Assembly (NCBI GenBank): GCA_020636375.1
Contig: JACJXZ010000008.1
Location: forward strand, 186,001 to 250,000
Length of the DNA: 64,000 nt
Source of the DNA: Lewinellaceae bacterium
Lineage (GTDB): Bacteria > Bacteroidota > Bacteroidia > Chitinophagales > Saprospiraceae
Reading direction: 5' to 3'
The translations under genes were made by a program, and so were the position numbers. Within the stretch, counting starts at the first letter, position 1. Each line of letters opens with the position of its first letter. Under the pieces are notes generated by a model. The model had not been told where the DNA came from and did no database searches. It saw only the letters and a list, made by a program, of their open reading frames with translations. Below are positions 54,066 through 63,231 of this stretch, in pieces.

Positions 54066-54365
54066 ATGCTTATCCGAGACATACCCAACGCATTCAGTGG
54101 CACCGTCATTGACGTCCGCTCCCGGGAAGAGTACGAACTTTCCCACGCCAAAGGTTCGGTCAACATTCCCTGGGACCTCCACCTCTACTACCTGCAAGAA
54201 CTGGAAGAACTACCCCGGCCATGGATAATCTGCTGCGAAGAAGGCATCCGTTCCGGCTGGGTCGCCCAGTCCCTGCAAATGCTGGGCTACGAAGAAGTGT
54301 ACAACGCCGGCCGCTGGTTCGACATCGACGGGGAAAAAGCCGAGTTGTTGGCAAAGGCCGCATGA
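54066..54365 (+). CDS. Single-domain rhodanese-like sulfurtransferase
   Basis: The 99-residue protein is one rhodanese domain: VIDVRSREEYELSHAKGSVN with IPWD, and the active-site loop IICCEEGIRSGW, in which the second Cys is at the catalytic position (CEEGIRS, six-residue loop). VAQSLQMLGYEEVYNAGRWF closes the fold. Cytosolic; substrate unknown. Confidence 0.88.
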   Translation: MLIRDIPNAFSGTVIDVRSREEYELSHAKGSVNIPWDLHLYYLQELEELPRPWIICCEEGIRSGWVAQSLQMLGYEEVYNAGRWFDIDGEKAELLAKAA

Positions 54366-54455
54366 ACTCCGGGGGTGCCTGGTTGTTAGTTGTTTGTTGT
54401 CTGTTGCCTGTTTGGCCCAACAACAGACGACAAACAACTATCAACCGCCACCACC

Positions 54456-54668
54456 ATGCACTACAAAACCGCGACCGCCTGGATTTTTGTCATCCTGATG
54501 ATGATGATCTTTCTCCTGTTCATTTACCCTTCCCCTTTCATTATCGGCCTGGGCGCCATCGGCCTGCCGGTGATGATCCTGGTGCAGGCCGTCGTGGTGC
54601 TGCGCGCCAAGGACGAAAGCCGGCACAGCTTTTCGGACGAGAAGTGGTATGAGGACCGGGAGGAGTGA
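54456..54668 (+). CDS. Small two-helix membrane protein
   Basis: From the ATG at 54456 (MHYKTATAWIFVILMMMIFL) the product has 70 residues with two membrane helices (about 8-24 and 29-49: IGLGAIGLPVMILVQAVVVL) and a charged tail ending KWYEDREE. No family recognised. It lies 91 bases after the rhodanese gene on the same strand and may be cotranscribed. Confidence 0.6.
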   Translation: MHYKTATAWIFVILMMMIFLLFIYPSPFIIGLGAIGLPVMILVQAVVVLRAKDESRHSFSDEKWYEDREE

Positions 54669-54914
54669 ATGTAAAGGAGGGAAACCTCCGCTTTTATTTG
54701 AACCGCAGGGGGCGCGGCGTACGCAGAGAGGGCTGTAGGTGCCGCTCCCCGGAGGCATTTATAGCGCTTTGCCTCTGCGCTCCCTGCGGTCCCTGCGGTT
54801 TAACCTGCCCGCCGGCGGCGCAGCCCCGGACAGGGGCCGCCTTTGGTGCAGGCAGGAAAGCAGAGCGGGCTGAGCCTCCTCCCAAAGTCACCTCCCCACC
54901 ACTACTCGCGTACT

Positions 54915-56014
54915 CTACACCGCCGCCGCCCCTTCCCATATCCTCAGGAAATACACGCCCGGCGGCAGGCCCGCTACCGGAAAAGCAAAGGAGGTTGCCC
55001 CTTCCGGCATCTTATGCACCAGCACTTCCTTGCCCATTACGCTGTACAAGGAAAGGCGCTGGCCCGCAAATGGCCTGCCGCTGCTCACTGTCAGACGGGA
55101 AAAGGCCGGGTTGGGGAAAACAGAAAAACCAGGCGGCGCACTAACAGTTTCTTGCACTCCGGTAGCTAAAAAGTTGATGGTATCGCAAAAAGTATCGCTC
55201 CCCGTCTGATTGTTAGCCGTCAAACACACCTCATACACCCCCGCCTCCGCGTATGCATGCACCGGAAACCGCTCCGTGCTGCTCCGCCCGTCCCCGAAAT
55301 CCCACAACCAGCAGCTCTCGGGGCTAAACCGCGTGCCGTCGTAAAAGGCTACTTGCAAGGTAGCGCTGTCTTCAATGACGTAGCTGAAGGCCGCTTGGGG
55401 CGGCGGGTTGTCGATGCCGAGGGTGTCGCAGGGGCTGCCGTCTAAGGGGCCCAGGCCGTAGTAGGGGAAGTTGGGATGCTGTTAAAATTAAATGTTGGGA
55501 TTTCTAAAGCATGCTGTTGTGCATTGCAAGCCAAGCCCTTTTGGTTAGGGCTTTGGATGATGTGGAAGTAGTTGGCGTTGGAAGCGCAATTAACGAAAAT
55601 TTCCCCGTTTGGAGTGGATTGAGCAGTGCGAAAAGGAGTGGATTGGTTGTTTATTGGAGTAACGAACCCGTCGTATTCTGCCACCTTTAATAAGGTGGCT
55701 CCGACATTAGAACTGGTTAAGTCAAATTGGTAAATGTTTAGCCACGCGATTACATAAAGGAACCGGCTGTTTTCAGAAAATGCGATCCCGCCTCCTCCTA
55801 ATGCCCAATCTACAAAAGTAAAGGAGGTAAAACTGGTAAATTCTCCGGTACAGCGGTCAAAATCATAAACGGTTACGCGATGTTCAGACTCACCTAAATA
55901 TTTTATGTCAATCCTGGCATATTTCTTTCCGTCCGGAGAGAAGCAGGATTGAAAATATCCGGTAGTTATCGTATCCGCAAATTGAAAATTTCTTGTAGAC
56001 TCTATCCCATTCAA
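54915..56014 (-). pseudogene. T9SS-exported protein (beta-propeller, PKD, sorting domain), frameshifted and N-terminally cut
   Basis: The upstream frame (56014-55442) has propeller-like repeats (YFQSCFSPDGKKYARIDIKY, GGIAFSENSRFLYVIAWLNI, TPNGEIFVNCASNANYFH). Near 55.48 kb a missing C in ATCCCAACTTCC shifts the frame; restored, it reads PNFPYYGLGPLDGSPCDTLG, a phrase common in Saprospiria secreted proteins. Then follow a PKD domain (CWLWDFGDGRSSTERFPVHA) and a type A sorting domain (FSVFPNPAFSRLTV to FLRIWEGAAAV). The N-terminus and signal peptide are missing; a transposase relic lies directly upstream. Confidence 0.8.
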
Positions 56015-56878
56015 TGTAAATAGTGTCTGACCGAAAACGCCAAGCTGCTGTGCACTTGGCTGATTTTCAGGCGAAAGTGCCTGGATACGATAGGATTAAT
56101 ATTGAAAAGGTATACTCTGGCTGGTTGGCGCAAGCACAATTACTGGTACAAGGTGGTGAAACGAGCCTACCGGCACACGGCAAACATTCACCAAAAGAAA
56201 GGCAAGGATTACAAAGAGCGCCTGAAAAAAGCAGCTGTAAAATACCTGGGCCGCTGCCGGGAGTTGAGTAGTAGGGTGGATCAAAGCCATAAAGCATTAC
56301 AGCCCTTGGCGCTGGCTGACATCCAGCTAATGGCTTTACTTGAGGCCCTGTCTTACTACCATGAGATGCTGGAAAAGCACATTGATTTAGTGGAGCGCCG
56401 CATTATTAATGGAGAAGTGATCCCTCATGAAGAAAAGGTGTTTTCCATTTTTGAACCCCATGTGGACCATTAGCAAAGCGCCTCAAAGAGCGCTTCGCTG
56501 AAGGTTATCTTTTGAATAGTATTAGTTTTGACAGAGGGTTTTTCTCGGTTCTGGCAAAGAAGGCCCTGGAGCAGGATTTTGAGCATGTGGTAATGCCGCG
56601 CAAAGGGAAGGAAACGCCGGAGCAAGAAGCAGAGGAAAGTGCCAAAACCTTTGTGGCTTTGCGCAAAAAGCATAGTGCGGTGGAATCTAATATTAACGAG
56701 CTGGAGCACAGCGGCGCCAACCGGGTGCCGGATAAAGGCCTGGACAGGTTCAAAAAATATGTGGCCCTCGGCGTGCTGGCCTACAACCTCAAGCGGCTGG
56801 GCAAGCTGGTGATGGAGCAGGGCCTGCTCACAACTGTCACCCTGCCGGGCAAGTCCTCCCGAGCGGCCTGAAAATAAG
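56015..56878 (+). pseudogene. ISNCY-type transposase relic
   Basis: Frame 56102-56473 (LAGWRKHNYWYKVVKRAYRH, HEEKVFSIFEPHVDH) and frame 56470-56871 (LKERFAEGYLLNSISFDRGF, RKKHSAVESNINELEHSGAN, FKKYVALGVLAYNLKRLGKL) are the two halves of a transposase of the unclassified (ISNCY) group. The catalytic middle between EPHVDH and FDRGF is deleted and the halves are out of frame. The relic interrupts or borders the T9SS protein gene. Confidence 0.7.
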
Positions 56879-57289
56879 GGCATTTATTGCTGGCTTTCCA
56901 CGGAAAGGCGGGCGAGCTATGCCCCAAAGGCACAAAAAAGCGCCTGAAAAGGCGCAAAACGAAAGAATTACCGAATTGATAGCCCGTTTTGCACCCGCTT
57001 CGCCGTTGCGTGAGGCTGCCTGCATCAGCCTGGCAGCACGGCGCAGGCAGAAAATGGCGAAAACTGGCGTTTTCGGCCAGGCACTATATATTCCCGAATG
57101 TATTCCGAACTGACGTTACTGCTGTAAATTTTAGTCGGCCCGAAGCAACCTGCGCGGGCCTGGAGGTCCGCGCTCCTGCTAAAACGGCAAAGTAGTAGTA
57201 ATTATCCAGACAGAAATGCGTTGAATATAATACTGCATTTTCCCATAGGCCGAAACAGGAGAGCATTCCTTCACCCAGAAATCAAAGAG
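56879..57289. other. Spacer, element debris and leader
   Basis: No gene recognised. The first 230 bases are GC-rich and probably belong to the ISNCY relic (CAAAAAAGCGCCTGAAAAGG, GGCACAAAAAAGCGCC). The last 100 bases are AT-rich upstream sequence. Confidence 0.4.
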
Positions 57290-57775
57290 ATGACAAACAG
57301 GGCTTTCTTCCGCCGTTCCTTATTCGCCGTATTGTTAACCAATGTTTTTGCCTTCGCCGCTTCGGGCCAATCTGCCGACGACCCCCGGCAGTTCATCGGG
57401 CTCTACCTCGACGCTTTGTCTGCCAGCCAATGGGAGGAGCTCGTCCGGCCGTTCATGCCCACCCGGGAAGTAGCGGACGACTTTGTTGCCCAGCACAGGC
57501 CCTTCCGCAAAGCGTTCGCCGGTTACCGGGCCAGCCTGAAGCACCTGGTGGTGGAAGGCAACCGGGCAGTGGCCTGGCTGCGCGTCAGCGCCCGCCACGT
57601 CGGGGTATTTCCCTATGATGAATTCGCCGGCGCCAAACCGGACGGGAAAACCATCTCCTGGGAGGAGGTGTGGTATTTCGACGTGGAAAACGGCAAATTC
57701 GGAGGCGAATGGGATTTCCTGGTTAACGGCGTAGCCCGCATGAAAGAGCTGGGGATACGGTGTTTACTCGATTAG
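57290..57775 (+). CDS. Secreted protein, possible SnoaL/NTF2-like fold
   Basis: From the ATG at 57290 the product has 161 residues with a signal peptide (LLTNVFAFAASGQ). DDPRQFIGLYLDALSASQWE, then a helix, strands around HLVVEGNRAVAWLRVSARHV, and WYFDVENGKFGGEWDFLVNG fit the cone-shaped NTF2-like fold of ester-cyclase/SnoaL proteins (catalytic role unclear). It is a single gene with no obvious partner. Confidence 0.6.
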   Translation: MTNRAFFRRSLFAVLLTNVFAFAASGQSADDPRQFIGLYLDALSASQWEELVRPFMPTREVADDFVAQHRPFRKAFAGYRASLKHLVVEGNRAVAWLRVSARHVGVFPYDEFAGAKPDGKTISWEEVWYFDVENGKFGGEWDFLVNGVARMKELGIRCLLD

Positions 57776-58036
57776 CGCTTTTTGACGGTTTTCAGCTGTT
57801 CTCAAACACCTGAAAACCAGCGCCGGTTTCAAGGCTGCCCGTCTAAGGTTGGACAGCAGAAAGGGGAAAGCCGAGCGGAGTCGAGGCCGAGCGTGTGCAG
57901 GAGGCATGGTGTGTCCGACATTAGGCGGGTAGCCAAAAAGGGGCTACCCGCCTAACGCCGGACAGCCCGGCGAGGCATTGCACACTGTACACAACCCCGG
58001 CAACTTTTGTCCAACAAGGTTAGCTTCTCTCCCCCC
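57776..58036. repeat. Intergenic repeat with perfect hairpin
   Basis: TTAGGCGGGTAGCC at 57921-57934 and its complement at 57942-57955 form a 14-bp hairpin. Sequences GTACACAACCCC and CAACTTTTGTCCAAC (57.98-58.02 kb) are shared with the spacer at 35.5-35.8 kb. Confidence 0.6.
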
Positions 58037-58783
58037 CTACCTCAACTCCTCCAGCATCCGCCGGGCGTTGCTGTTTTGCGGGTTCAGGTCCAGCGACTTC
58101 TGATAGTGCTTTTTGGCTGAAGCCCGGTCGCCGGATTTGTAATAAGCCTCCGCCAGGCTGTCATAGGCGTTGCCGGAGTAGGGGTTTTGTTCGACATTGT
58201 AATGGAAAACCGTAATGGCCTCATCGGCCAGGCCCTTCTCCAGGAACATATAACCAACTTGGTTGATCTCCCATTCCCCAAAATACGCTCTGGAGCCATT
58301 GACCAGGAGTTTGAACTCCTTATAAGCGGCCTCCGATCCGCCGCGCTCCATCGCCTGGGCCACCAGGCGGGCGCCATCAGGTAAAGGAGGCAGCACTTCC
58401 TGCAGTTCGATCTCCCAGATGGCATAGCTTCCGGGGATAGACATGGAGGGGGCATTGCGCATGGCTTCCCGGAGGTCGGAAACCGGAATCTGGAAGCGGT
58501 ATTTCCCGCCGGCCTGCATGACGGCAAAAGCCGACTGAAAGCCCGCCGGCAACTCGGAGATCAGCTGATAATCCGGTACGCCGATCTGATAGGTAGACAC
58601 CAGCACTCTTCCGTTGACATCGGATAACTGGTTGTGGGTGAGCGCGCCTTTATTGCTGCTCAGGTGGGCGCCGCTGCCCGGGCGGAGTACCTGGTACGTC
58701 CAGCCGTTAGGCGTCGTCATGTCCTGGCCATAGGCCTGGATACATAGAAAAATCAAGAGGCATAGGGGGGATAGCCGTCTCAT
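58037..58783 (-). CDS. FKBP-like domain plus TPR secreted protein
   Basis: The 248-residue protein has a signal peptide (LCLLIFLCIQAYG), an FKBP-like domain (about 22-130: GWTYQVLRPGSGAHLSSNKG, SELPAGFQSAFAVMQAGGKY, YAIWEIELQEV) and C-terminal TPRs (YFGEWEINQVGYMFLEKGLA, YDSLAEAYYKSGDRASAKKH). Some isomerase active-site residues of FKBP are not obvious, so it may act as a chaperone-like binder. Single gene. Confidence 0.75.
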   Translation of the reverse strand: MRRLSPLCLLIFLCIQAYGQDMTTPNGWTYQVLRPGSGAHLSSNKGALTHNQLSDVNGRVLVSTYQIGVPDYQLISELPAGFQSAFAVMQAGGKYRFQIPVSDLREAMRNAPSMSIPGSYAIWEIELQEVLPPLPDGARLVAQAMERGGSEAAYKEFKLLVNGSRAYFGEWEINQVGYMFLEKGLADEAITVFHYNVEQNPYSGNAYDSLAEAYYKSGDRASAKKHYQKSLDLNPQNSNARRMLEELR

Positions 58784-58891
58784 CTTTTCGTGGTTTTGGT
58801 TAACGTTTATGAAAATGTTATATGAAATTAATTCAAATTTTTGAGAACAAAACCACGGACGTATAGCTTTAACACTTTTGAAGCGGTCAGC

Positions 58892-58942
58892 GCATGTTTG
58901 GAGGCCGAATTTGAAAGCTTAAAGGTTGGCCTCCAAACATGC
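58892..58942. repeat. Short palindrome related to the 39.7-kb element
   Basis: GCATGTTTGGAGGCC at 58892-58906 and its exact complement at 58928-58942. The core CATGTTTGGAGG is shared with the ends of the element at 39697-39898. It ends 3 bases before the stop of the next gene and may act as its terminator. Confidence 0.7.
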
Positions 58943-58944
58943 TT

Positions 58945-59457
58945 TCAGTCTTCCCAGGGTTCCTTCCTGAAACGCAGGTCCAGCAAGCGCAGGCGCCGGC
59001 GTTTACCCATCCTGACATCCTTGTGTTTGAAAAGCGGAGGTATCACAAAGGCCAGGCCAATGGAACCCGCCGATACGATGGCGTCGGACCACCGGTAGCG
59101 CGTATCGTCATCCCCGTCCAGCGCAGTGCCGATAGCCGCAAATCCCGACCACCCGATACCAAACCAGAAGAGGGAAATGCCGGTAGCGCGGGGCCAGCCA
59201 CGCTCATACCGCAGCGTGCTGATGTCCTGCACTTTGACATAACGGTCGGACAAAACCAAAAGGCCCTCCTCCACCCGGATGTCTTCGATGTAGCCGGCCT
59301 GAAAGCCCTGCTCCCCCTGAAGCTGGTAGGTGATGGGGTCTCCGATATACATTTTTTCCGTCCTGGCCCTGCCGTATTTTTCAAGCTGCAGGACTTTCTG
59401 GGCATGAAGCAGGCTGCTAGCCGAAAGGAAAGCCAAAAGTAGAAGGGAACTGCGCAT
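58945..59457 (-). CDS. Hypothetical secreted or membrane protein
   Basis: The 170-residue protein has a signal peptide (LLLLAFLSASSLLHA), a short extracytoplasmic domain (KMYIGDPITYQLQGEQGFQA, VLSDRYVKVQDISTLRYERG), two hydrophobic segments (ISLFWFGIGWSGFAAIGTAL and AIVSAGSIGLAFVIPPLFKH) and a very basic tail (KRRRLRLLDLRFR). I recognise it as a type recurrent in Bacteroidota but cannot assign a function. Confidence 0.6.
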   Translation of the reverse strand: MRSSLLLLAFLSASSLLHAQKVLQLEKYGRARTEKMYIGDPITYQLQGEQGFQAGYIEDIRVEEGLLVLSDRYVKVQDISTLRYERGWPRATGISLFWFGIGWSGFAAIGTALDGDDDTRYRWSDAIVSAGSIGLAFVIPPLFKHKDVRMGKRRRLRLLDLRFRKEPWED

Positions 59458-59626
59458 GTTGTTTCCGGTTTGCTACTAAAGGTAATAAGTACATGGAGTG
59501 AATTAGTAAATTAGTGAATTAGTGAATGACTGAATGACTGAATACCAGGAGGCCAGGGTTGTATCGCGCGATGATTCTCCATATACTAAAGAAGTTTTCA
59601 GATATTAAAAGGTTGGCTTCCCATAT

Positions 59627-59684
59627 TCATTCACTCATTCACTCATTCACTCATTCACTCATTCACTCATTCACTCATTCATTT
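59627..59684. repeat. 8-bp tandem repeat (ATTCACTC) overlapping the rnpA stop
   Basis: About seven units of ATTCACTC. The last units encode the C-terminal residues and stop of rnpA. Upstream (59.49-59.55 kb) are TGAATTAG/TGAATGAC units. Same word family as inside the MITE-like elements. Confidence 0.7.
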
Positions 59685-60058
59685 CTCCCCCTGGCCAGCC
59701 TCCCAACCGCCTGCCGCATGGCACGTTCTATCTCCGCATAGGGCAGCGCTTCCTTCGCCACGTATATCACCAGGATAGCGTATTGCCCCTGCTCCTCTTT
59801 CAACGCGCGGTACAGGCGGTGTTTATTCAGGCGCCAGGCTTCGCGCACCTGCCGCCGGATCCGGTTGCGCTGAACCGCCCCCGGAAATTTTTTTTTGGGG
59901 ACGCTCACGGTGAACTGTGCCGGAAAACTGCTGCGCGGTTCTTTCAGGAGCAGGTACACCACCCGCAGCGGGTACTGCCCGAAAGACTTCCCCTCCTTGA
60001 ACAGGGCGCCGATCACCTTGCGGCTCTTCAGGCGTTCGCCTCGCTGAAAGGTATACAT
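59675..60058 (-). CDS. rnpA: Ribonuclease P protein component
   Basis: I chose the ATG at 60058 (MYTFQRGERLKSRK), giving 127 residues, because ERLKSRK is the usual N-terminal pattern; an upstream extension is Arg/Lys-rich and unlike the family. The RNR signature RNRIRRQVREAWR and FTVSVPKKKFPGAVQ are present. It binds RNase P RNA for tRNA 5' processing. No rpmH is seen next to it. The stop lies inside a tandem repeat. Confidence 0.92.
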   Translation of the reverse strand: MYTFQRGERLKSRKVIGALFKEGKSFGQYPLRVVYLLLKEPRSSFPAQFTVSVPKKKFPGAVQRNRIRRQVREAWRLNKHRLYRALKEEQGQYAILVIYVAKEALPYAEIERAMRQAVGRLARGRNE

Positions 60059-60278
60059 CTGCTGATCGTGATTTTTTTTCTTGTCTCCATCATTCCTTCT
60101 CCGTCTTCGCTGCCGTTCTTCCGGGTGAAATTCCATCATTCCAAAGTACTGGTTTCCCGGCGAAAAACCACAAAACGAAAAAAAAATGAAAAAAAGTTGA
60201 AAAATCTTTATGGAATTTCTCGATTTCTGCGACTGATACTATGAGAACACTTTTTTTAAACCTTTAAACCCTCCAGCC

Positions 60279-60533
60279 ATGGAAAAAAATGCTCGTTATT
60301 CAGAAACGGTAAAAGGCGTCTTCCGCACCTATTTTTTCGACTTCAAACAATCGGAGAAAGGAAACCCCTACCTGCGCATCACGGAAAGCCGGAAGAGCAA
60401 GGAAAAGGAAGGCGAGTTTGAGCAGGACCGCATCATCATCCTGCACAAAGACCTCGACGATTTTGCCAAAGCGCTGAACAACGTCATCCAGCACCACAAA
60501 GAAAGCAAGGATGCCGTAGCCAGCAAAGAATAG
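60279..60533 (+). CDS. DUF3276 PUR-alpha-like nucleic acid-binding protein
   Basis: The 84-residue protein matches the small PUR-domain proteins of Bacteroidota/Borrelia: SETVKGVFRTYFFDFKQSEK, PYLRITESRK, DRIIILHKDLDDFAKALNNV. One PUR repeat half, forming dimers that bind single-stranded nucleic acid. Divergent from rnpA, with a 140-base AT-rich gap. Confidence 0.9.
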   Translation: MEKNARYSETVKGVFRTYFFDFKQSEKGNPYLRITESRKSKEKEGEFEQDRIIILHKDLDDFAKALNNVIQHHKESKDAVASKE

Positions 60534-60637
60534 TTTCCATTTTACGTTACTGTCAATTTTTTAAGGGGACAGGGCCGGCGCCTCCGCAGGGAGGGGGCTC
60601 TGCCCCTGGTTTTGAACACCGCAACAACACCGGATCC

Positions 60638-61339
60638 ATGCAAGAATATACCCCCAACGAACTGGGCATCAAGAGCCTGGCGGAGGAAGACCGCCCCCGG
60701 GAGAAGCTGCTCCGGAAGGGCAAGGTCAGCCTCTCCGACGCCGAGCTGCTCGCCATCCTCCTGGGATCGGGTTCCAGAGAGCAATCGGCCATAGTCCTGG
60801 CCCAGAGCATCCTCCAGTCGGTCGACAACAACCTGCACGAACTGGGTAAATGCTCCTTAGGGCGGCTCCGAAAGTTCAAGGGTGTCGGAGAGGCCAAGGC
60901 CATTACCATCGTGGCGGCAATGGAGCTAAGCCGGCGCCGGCAGCTGTCCCGGATAGAGGATAAACCCCAGATTACCTGCAGCCTCGATGCATTCAACGCT
61001 ATTGCTCCCCTGCTGATGGACCTGCCCCACGAGGAGTTCTGGATACTGCTGCTCAACCGCGCCAACCGCGTGCTGAAACGCGAACGGATCAGCCGGGGCG
61101 GAGTGGCCGGCACGGTGGTCGACATCAAGGTCGTCTTCACCGCCGCCCTCGAAGGCCAGGCCGTGTCCATCCTGCTCTGCCACAACCACCCCTCGGGCAG
61201 CACCAACCCCAGCCAGGCCGACATCGACCTGACCCGCAAACTCAAAAAAGCCGGCGAAATCATGGATATCCTGGTAGTGGACCACCTGATCATAGGAGAC
61301 CGGAGCTATTACAGCTTCGCCGATGAAGGATTGCTCTGA
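60638..61339 (+). CDS. radC: RadC family JAB-domain protein
   Basis: The 233-residue protein has the helical N-terminal part (LSDAELLAILLGSGS, LRKFKGVGEAKAITIVAAME, helix-hairpin-helix) and the MPN/JAMM domain with LCHNHPSGSTNPSQADIDLT (metal-binding His-x-His and Asp) and MDILVVDHLIIGD. Despite the name its role in DNA repair is not established. Confidence 0.93.
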   Translation: MQEYTPNELGIKSLAEEDRPREKLLRKGKVSLSDAELLAILLGSGSREQSAIVLAQSILQSVDNNLHELGKCSLGRLRKFKGVGEAKAITIVAAMELSRRRQLSRIEDKPQITCSLDAFNAIAPLLMDLPHEEFWILLLNRANRVLKRERISRGGVAGTVVDIKVVFTAALEGQAVSILLCHNHPSGSTNPSQADIDLTRKLKKAGEIMDILVVDHLIIGDRSYYSFADEGLL

Positions 61340-61442
61340 AAAGGATAGCTCCGAATTTCGAAGCTTTAAAACTTATCCTTTGCTCTCTTGTTCCCTAAAA
61401 TAGTGTTTTTCACTCACTAAATTATACCCAGAACCTGAGTTA

Positions 61443-63212
61443 ATGGCTTCCCTCGACAAGAACAAGATCGACTTTTACCTGTTGGGCAGGGTGCTCGGCC
61501 TGGCCAGGCCTTACCGGAGCATTTTCCTGACCGCCGGTGTACTGGCCGTCCTGCTGGCCCCGCTGGCCACCCTGCGCCCCTATCTGGTCAAGGAGATGGT
61601 GGACAAGTATATCTTCGTCAACGACATTCAGGGCCTCACGCGTATGGCGCTCCTGCTCTGTATCCTCCTGGCCCTGGAAGCAGGCTTTCGCTATGCTTTC
61701 ATCTACTCCACCAACCTGCTGGGGCAGTCCGTCATCCGCGACCTGCGGGTGCGCATTTTTAAACACCTGACGAGCCTGCGCCTTTCCTTCTTCGACCGCA
61801 CGCCGATCGGCACCTCGACCACCCGGACCATCAACGATATCGAAGCCATCAATACGGTTTTTTCCCAGGGTTCCATCACCATCATTGCCGACCTGCTGAC
61901 CCTGGCCACGGTACTCGGCGTCATGTTCTACACCAGCTGGAAACTGACCCTGATCTGCCTGGCCACCATGCCTTTCCTGATTATCGCCAGTTATGTTTTT
62001 AAGGAGAAGGTGAAGTCCGCCTTCCAGAAGGTGCGCTCCCAGATCTCCCGCATGAACGCCTTCCTCCAGGAGCGCATCACCGGCATGCGCATCGTCCAGA
62101 TCTTTAATGCCGAACATCAGGAAATGGAGAAGTTCAAGAAGATCAACCGCGAATATACTCAGGCGAACCTCGACTCCATCCTGTATTACGCCGTATTCTT
62201 TCCGGTCGTGGAGATCATCTCCGCCTTCTCCCTGGGCCTCATGGTCTGGTGGGGCGCCCAGGACGCCCTGCGCGCCGGCGGCGTCACTCTCGGTGCCCTC
62301 GTGGCCTTCCCCATCTTCCTCGATATGCTCTTCCGCCCCATCCGGACGGTTGCCAACAACTTCAATACCCTGCAAATGGGGCTGGTCGCTTCTGAACGGG
62401 TATTCAGCGTACTCGATAAGGACGACCAGATCGAGAACAACGGCAGCATCAAACCCGATAAGCTGAAGGGAAAGGTTGACTTCGGGAACGTTTTCTTCGC
62501 CTATAATGCCAAAGACTATGTCCTGAAAGACATCAGCTTCCGGATCAATCCCGGCGAAACGCTGGCCATCGTAGGAAGCACCGGCTCCGGAAAAACGACC
62601 ATCATCAACATCCTCAACCGCTTCTACGAAATCCAGAAGGGCAGCATCAGGATCGACGGCACCGACATCCGGGATTTCGAACTCCAGGCCTTCCGGCAGC
62701 GCATCGCCATCGTCCTGCAGGATGTATTCCTCTTTTCCGGCTCCGTCCTGGAGAACATCACCCTGCGCGACCCCCGGTTTTCGCGGGAAGAGGTCATCGA
62801 AGCCTCCAAAATGATCGGCGCCCATGAATTCATCGAGAAACTGCCCGGCAGCTACGATTACAAGGTGATGGAACGCGGGGCCACCCTGTCCATGGGCCAA
62901 CGGCAGCTGATCTCTTTCGTGCGCGCCCTCGTCTTCAACCCCGATATCCTCATCCTCGACGAGGCCACCTCTTCTATCGACCCCGAGACGGAATCCGTCA
63001 TCCAGTACGCCATCGAAAAGCTGATCGCCAAACGCACCTCCATTATCATCGCCCACCGACTGAGTACCATCCGCCATGCCAATAATATCATGGTCCTGAG
63101 CAAAGGGAAAGTGGAGGAATTCGGGCCCCACGAAGAATTGCTGAAAGCGGAAGACGGGCATTACCGCCGCCTGTACGAAATGCAGTTCCTTCAGATGGCG
63201 GAGGAGCGGTAG
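61443..63212 (+). CDS. MsbA-like ABC exporter (fused permease-ATPase)
   Basis: The 589-residue half-transporter has a six-helix membrane domain (about 15-325), then an ATPase domain with Walker A VGSTGSGKTT, Q loop ALVLQDVFLF-like IAIVLQDVFLFSGSVLENIT, signature LSMGQRQ (Met instead of Gly at the third position), Walker B LILDEATSSID and switch His in IIAHRLSTI. It works as a dimer exporting lipids, drugs or peptides; substrate not predictable. The coding start is the third base-triplet after TTA at 61443 (ATGGCTTCCC). Confidence 0.9.
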   Translation: MASLDKNKIDFYLLGRVLGLARPYRSIFLTAGVLAVLLAPLATLRPYLVKEMVDKYIFVNDIQGLTRMALLLCILLALEAGFRYAFIYSTNLLGQSVIRDLRVRIFKHLTSLRLSFFDRTPIGTSTTRTINDIEAINTVFSQGSITIIADLLTLATVLGVMFYTSWKLTLICLATMPFLIIASYVFKEKVKSAFQKVRSQISRMNAFLQERITGMRIVQIFNAEHQEMEKFKKINREYTQANLDSILYYAVFFPVVEIISAFSLGLMVWWGAQDALRAGGVTLGALVAFPIFLDMLFRPIRTVANNFNTLQMGLVASERVFSVLDKDDQIENNGSIKPDKLKGKVDFGNVFFAYNAKDYVLKDISFRINPGETLAIVGSTGSGKTTIINILNRFYEIQKGSIRIDGTDIRDFELQAFRQRIAIVLQDVFLFSGSVLENITLRDPRFSREEVIEASKMIGAHEFIEKLPGSYDYKVMERGATLSMGQRQLISFVRALVFNPDILILDEATSSIDPETESVIQYAIEKLIAKRTSIIIAHRLSTIRHANNIMVLSKGKVEEFGPHEELLKAEDGHYRRLYEMQFLQMAEER

Positions 63213-63231
63213 TTCATGGGTTCACTGGCTC

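Noticed and set aside
59627..59684. Tandem ATTCACTC units as a CRISPR array
   Set aside because: Units are 8 bp, contiguous and without spacers, and there are no cas genes in the window.
61440..63161. Minus-strand frame of 573 codons opposite the ABC exporter
   Set aside because: Shadow; the plus strand carries all ABC motifs.
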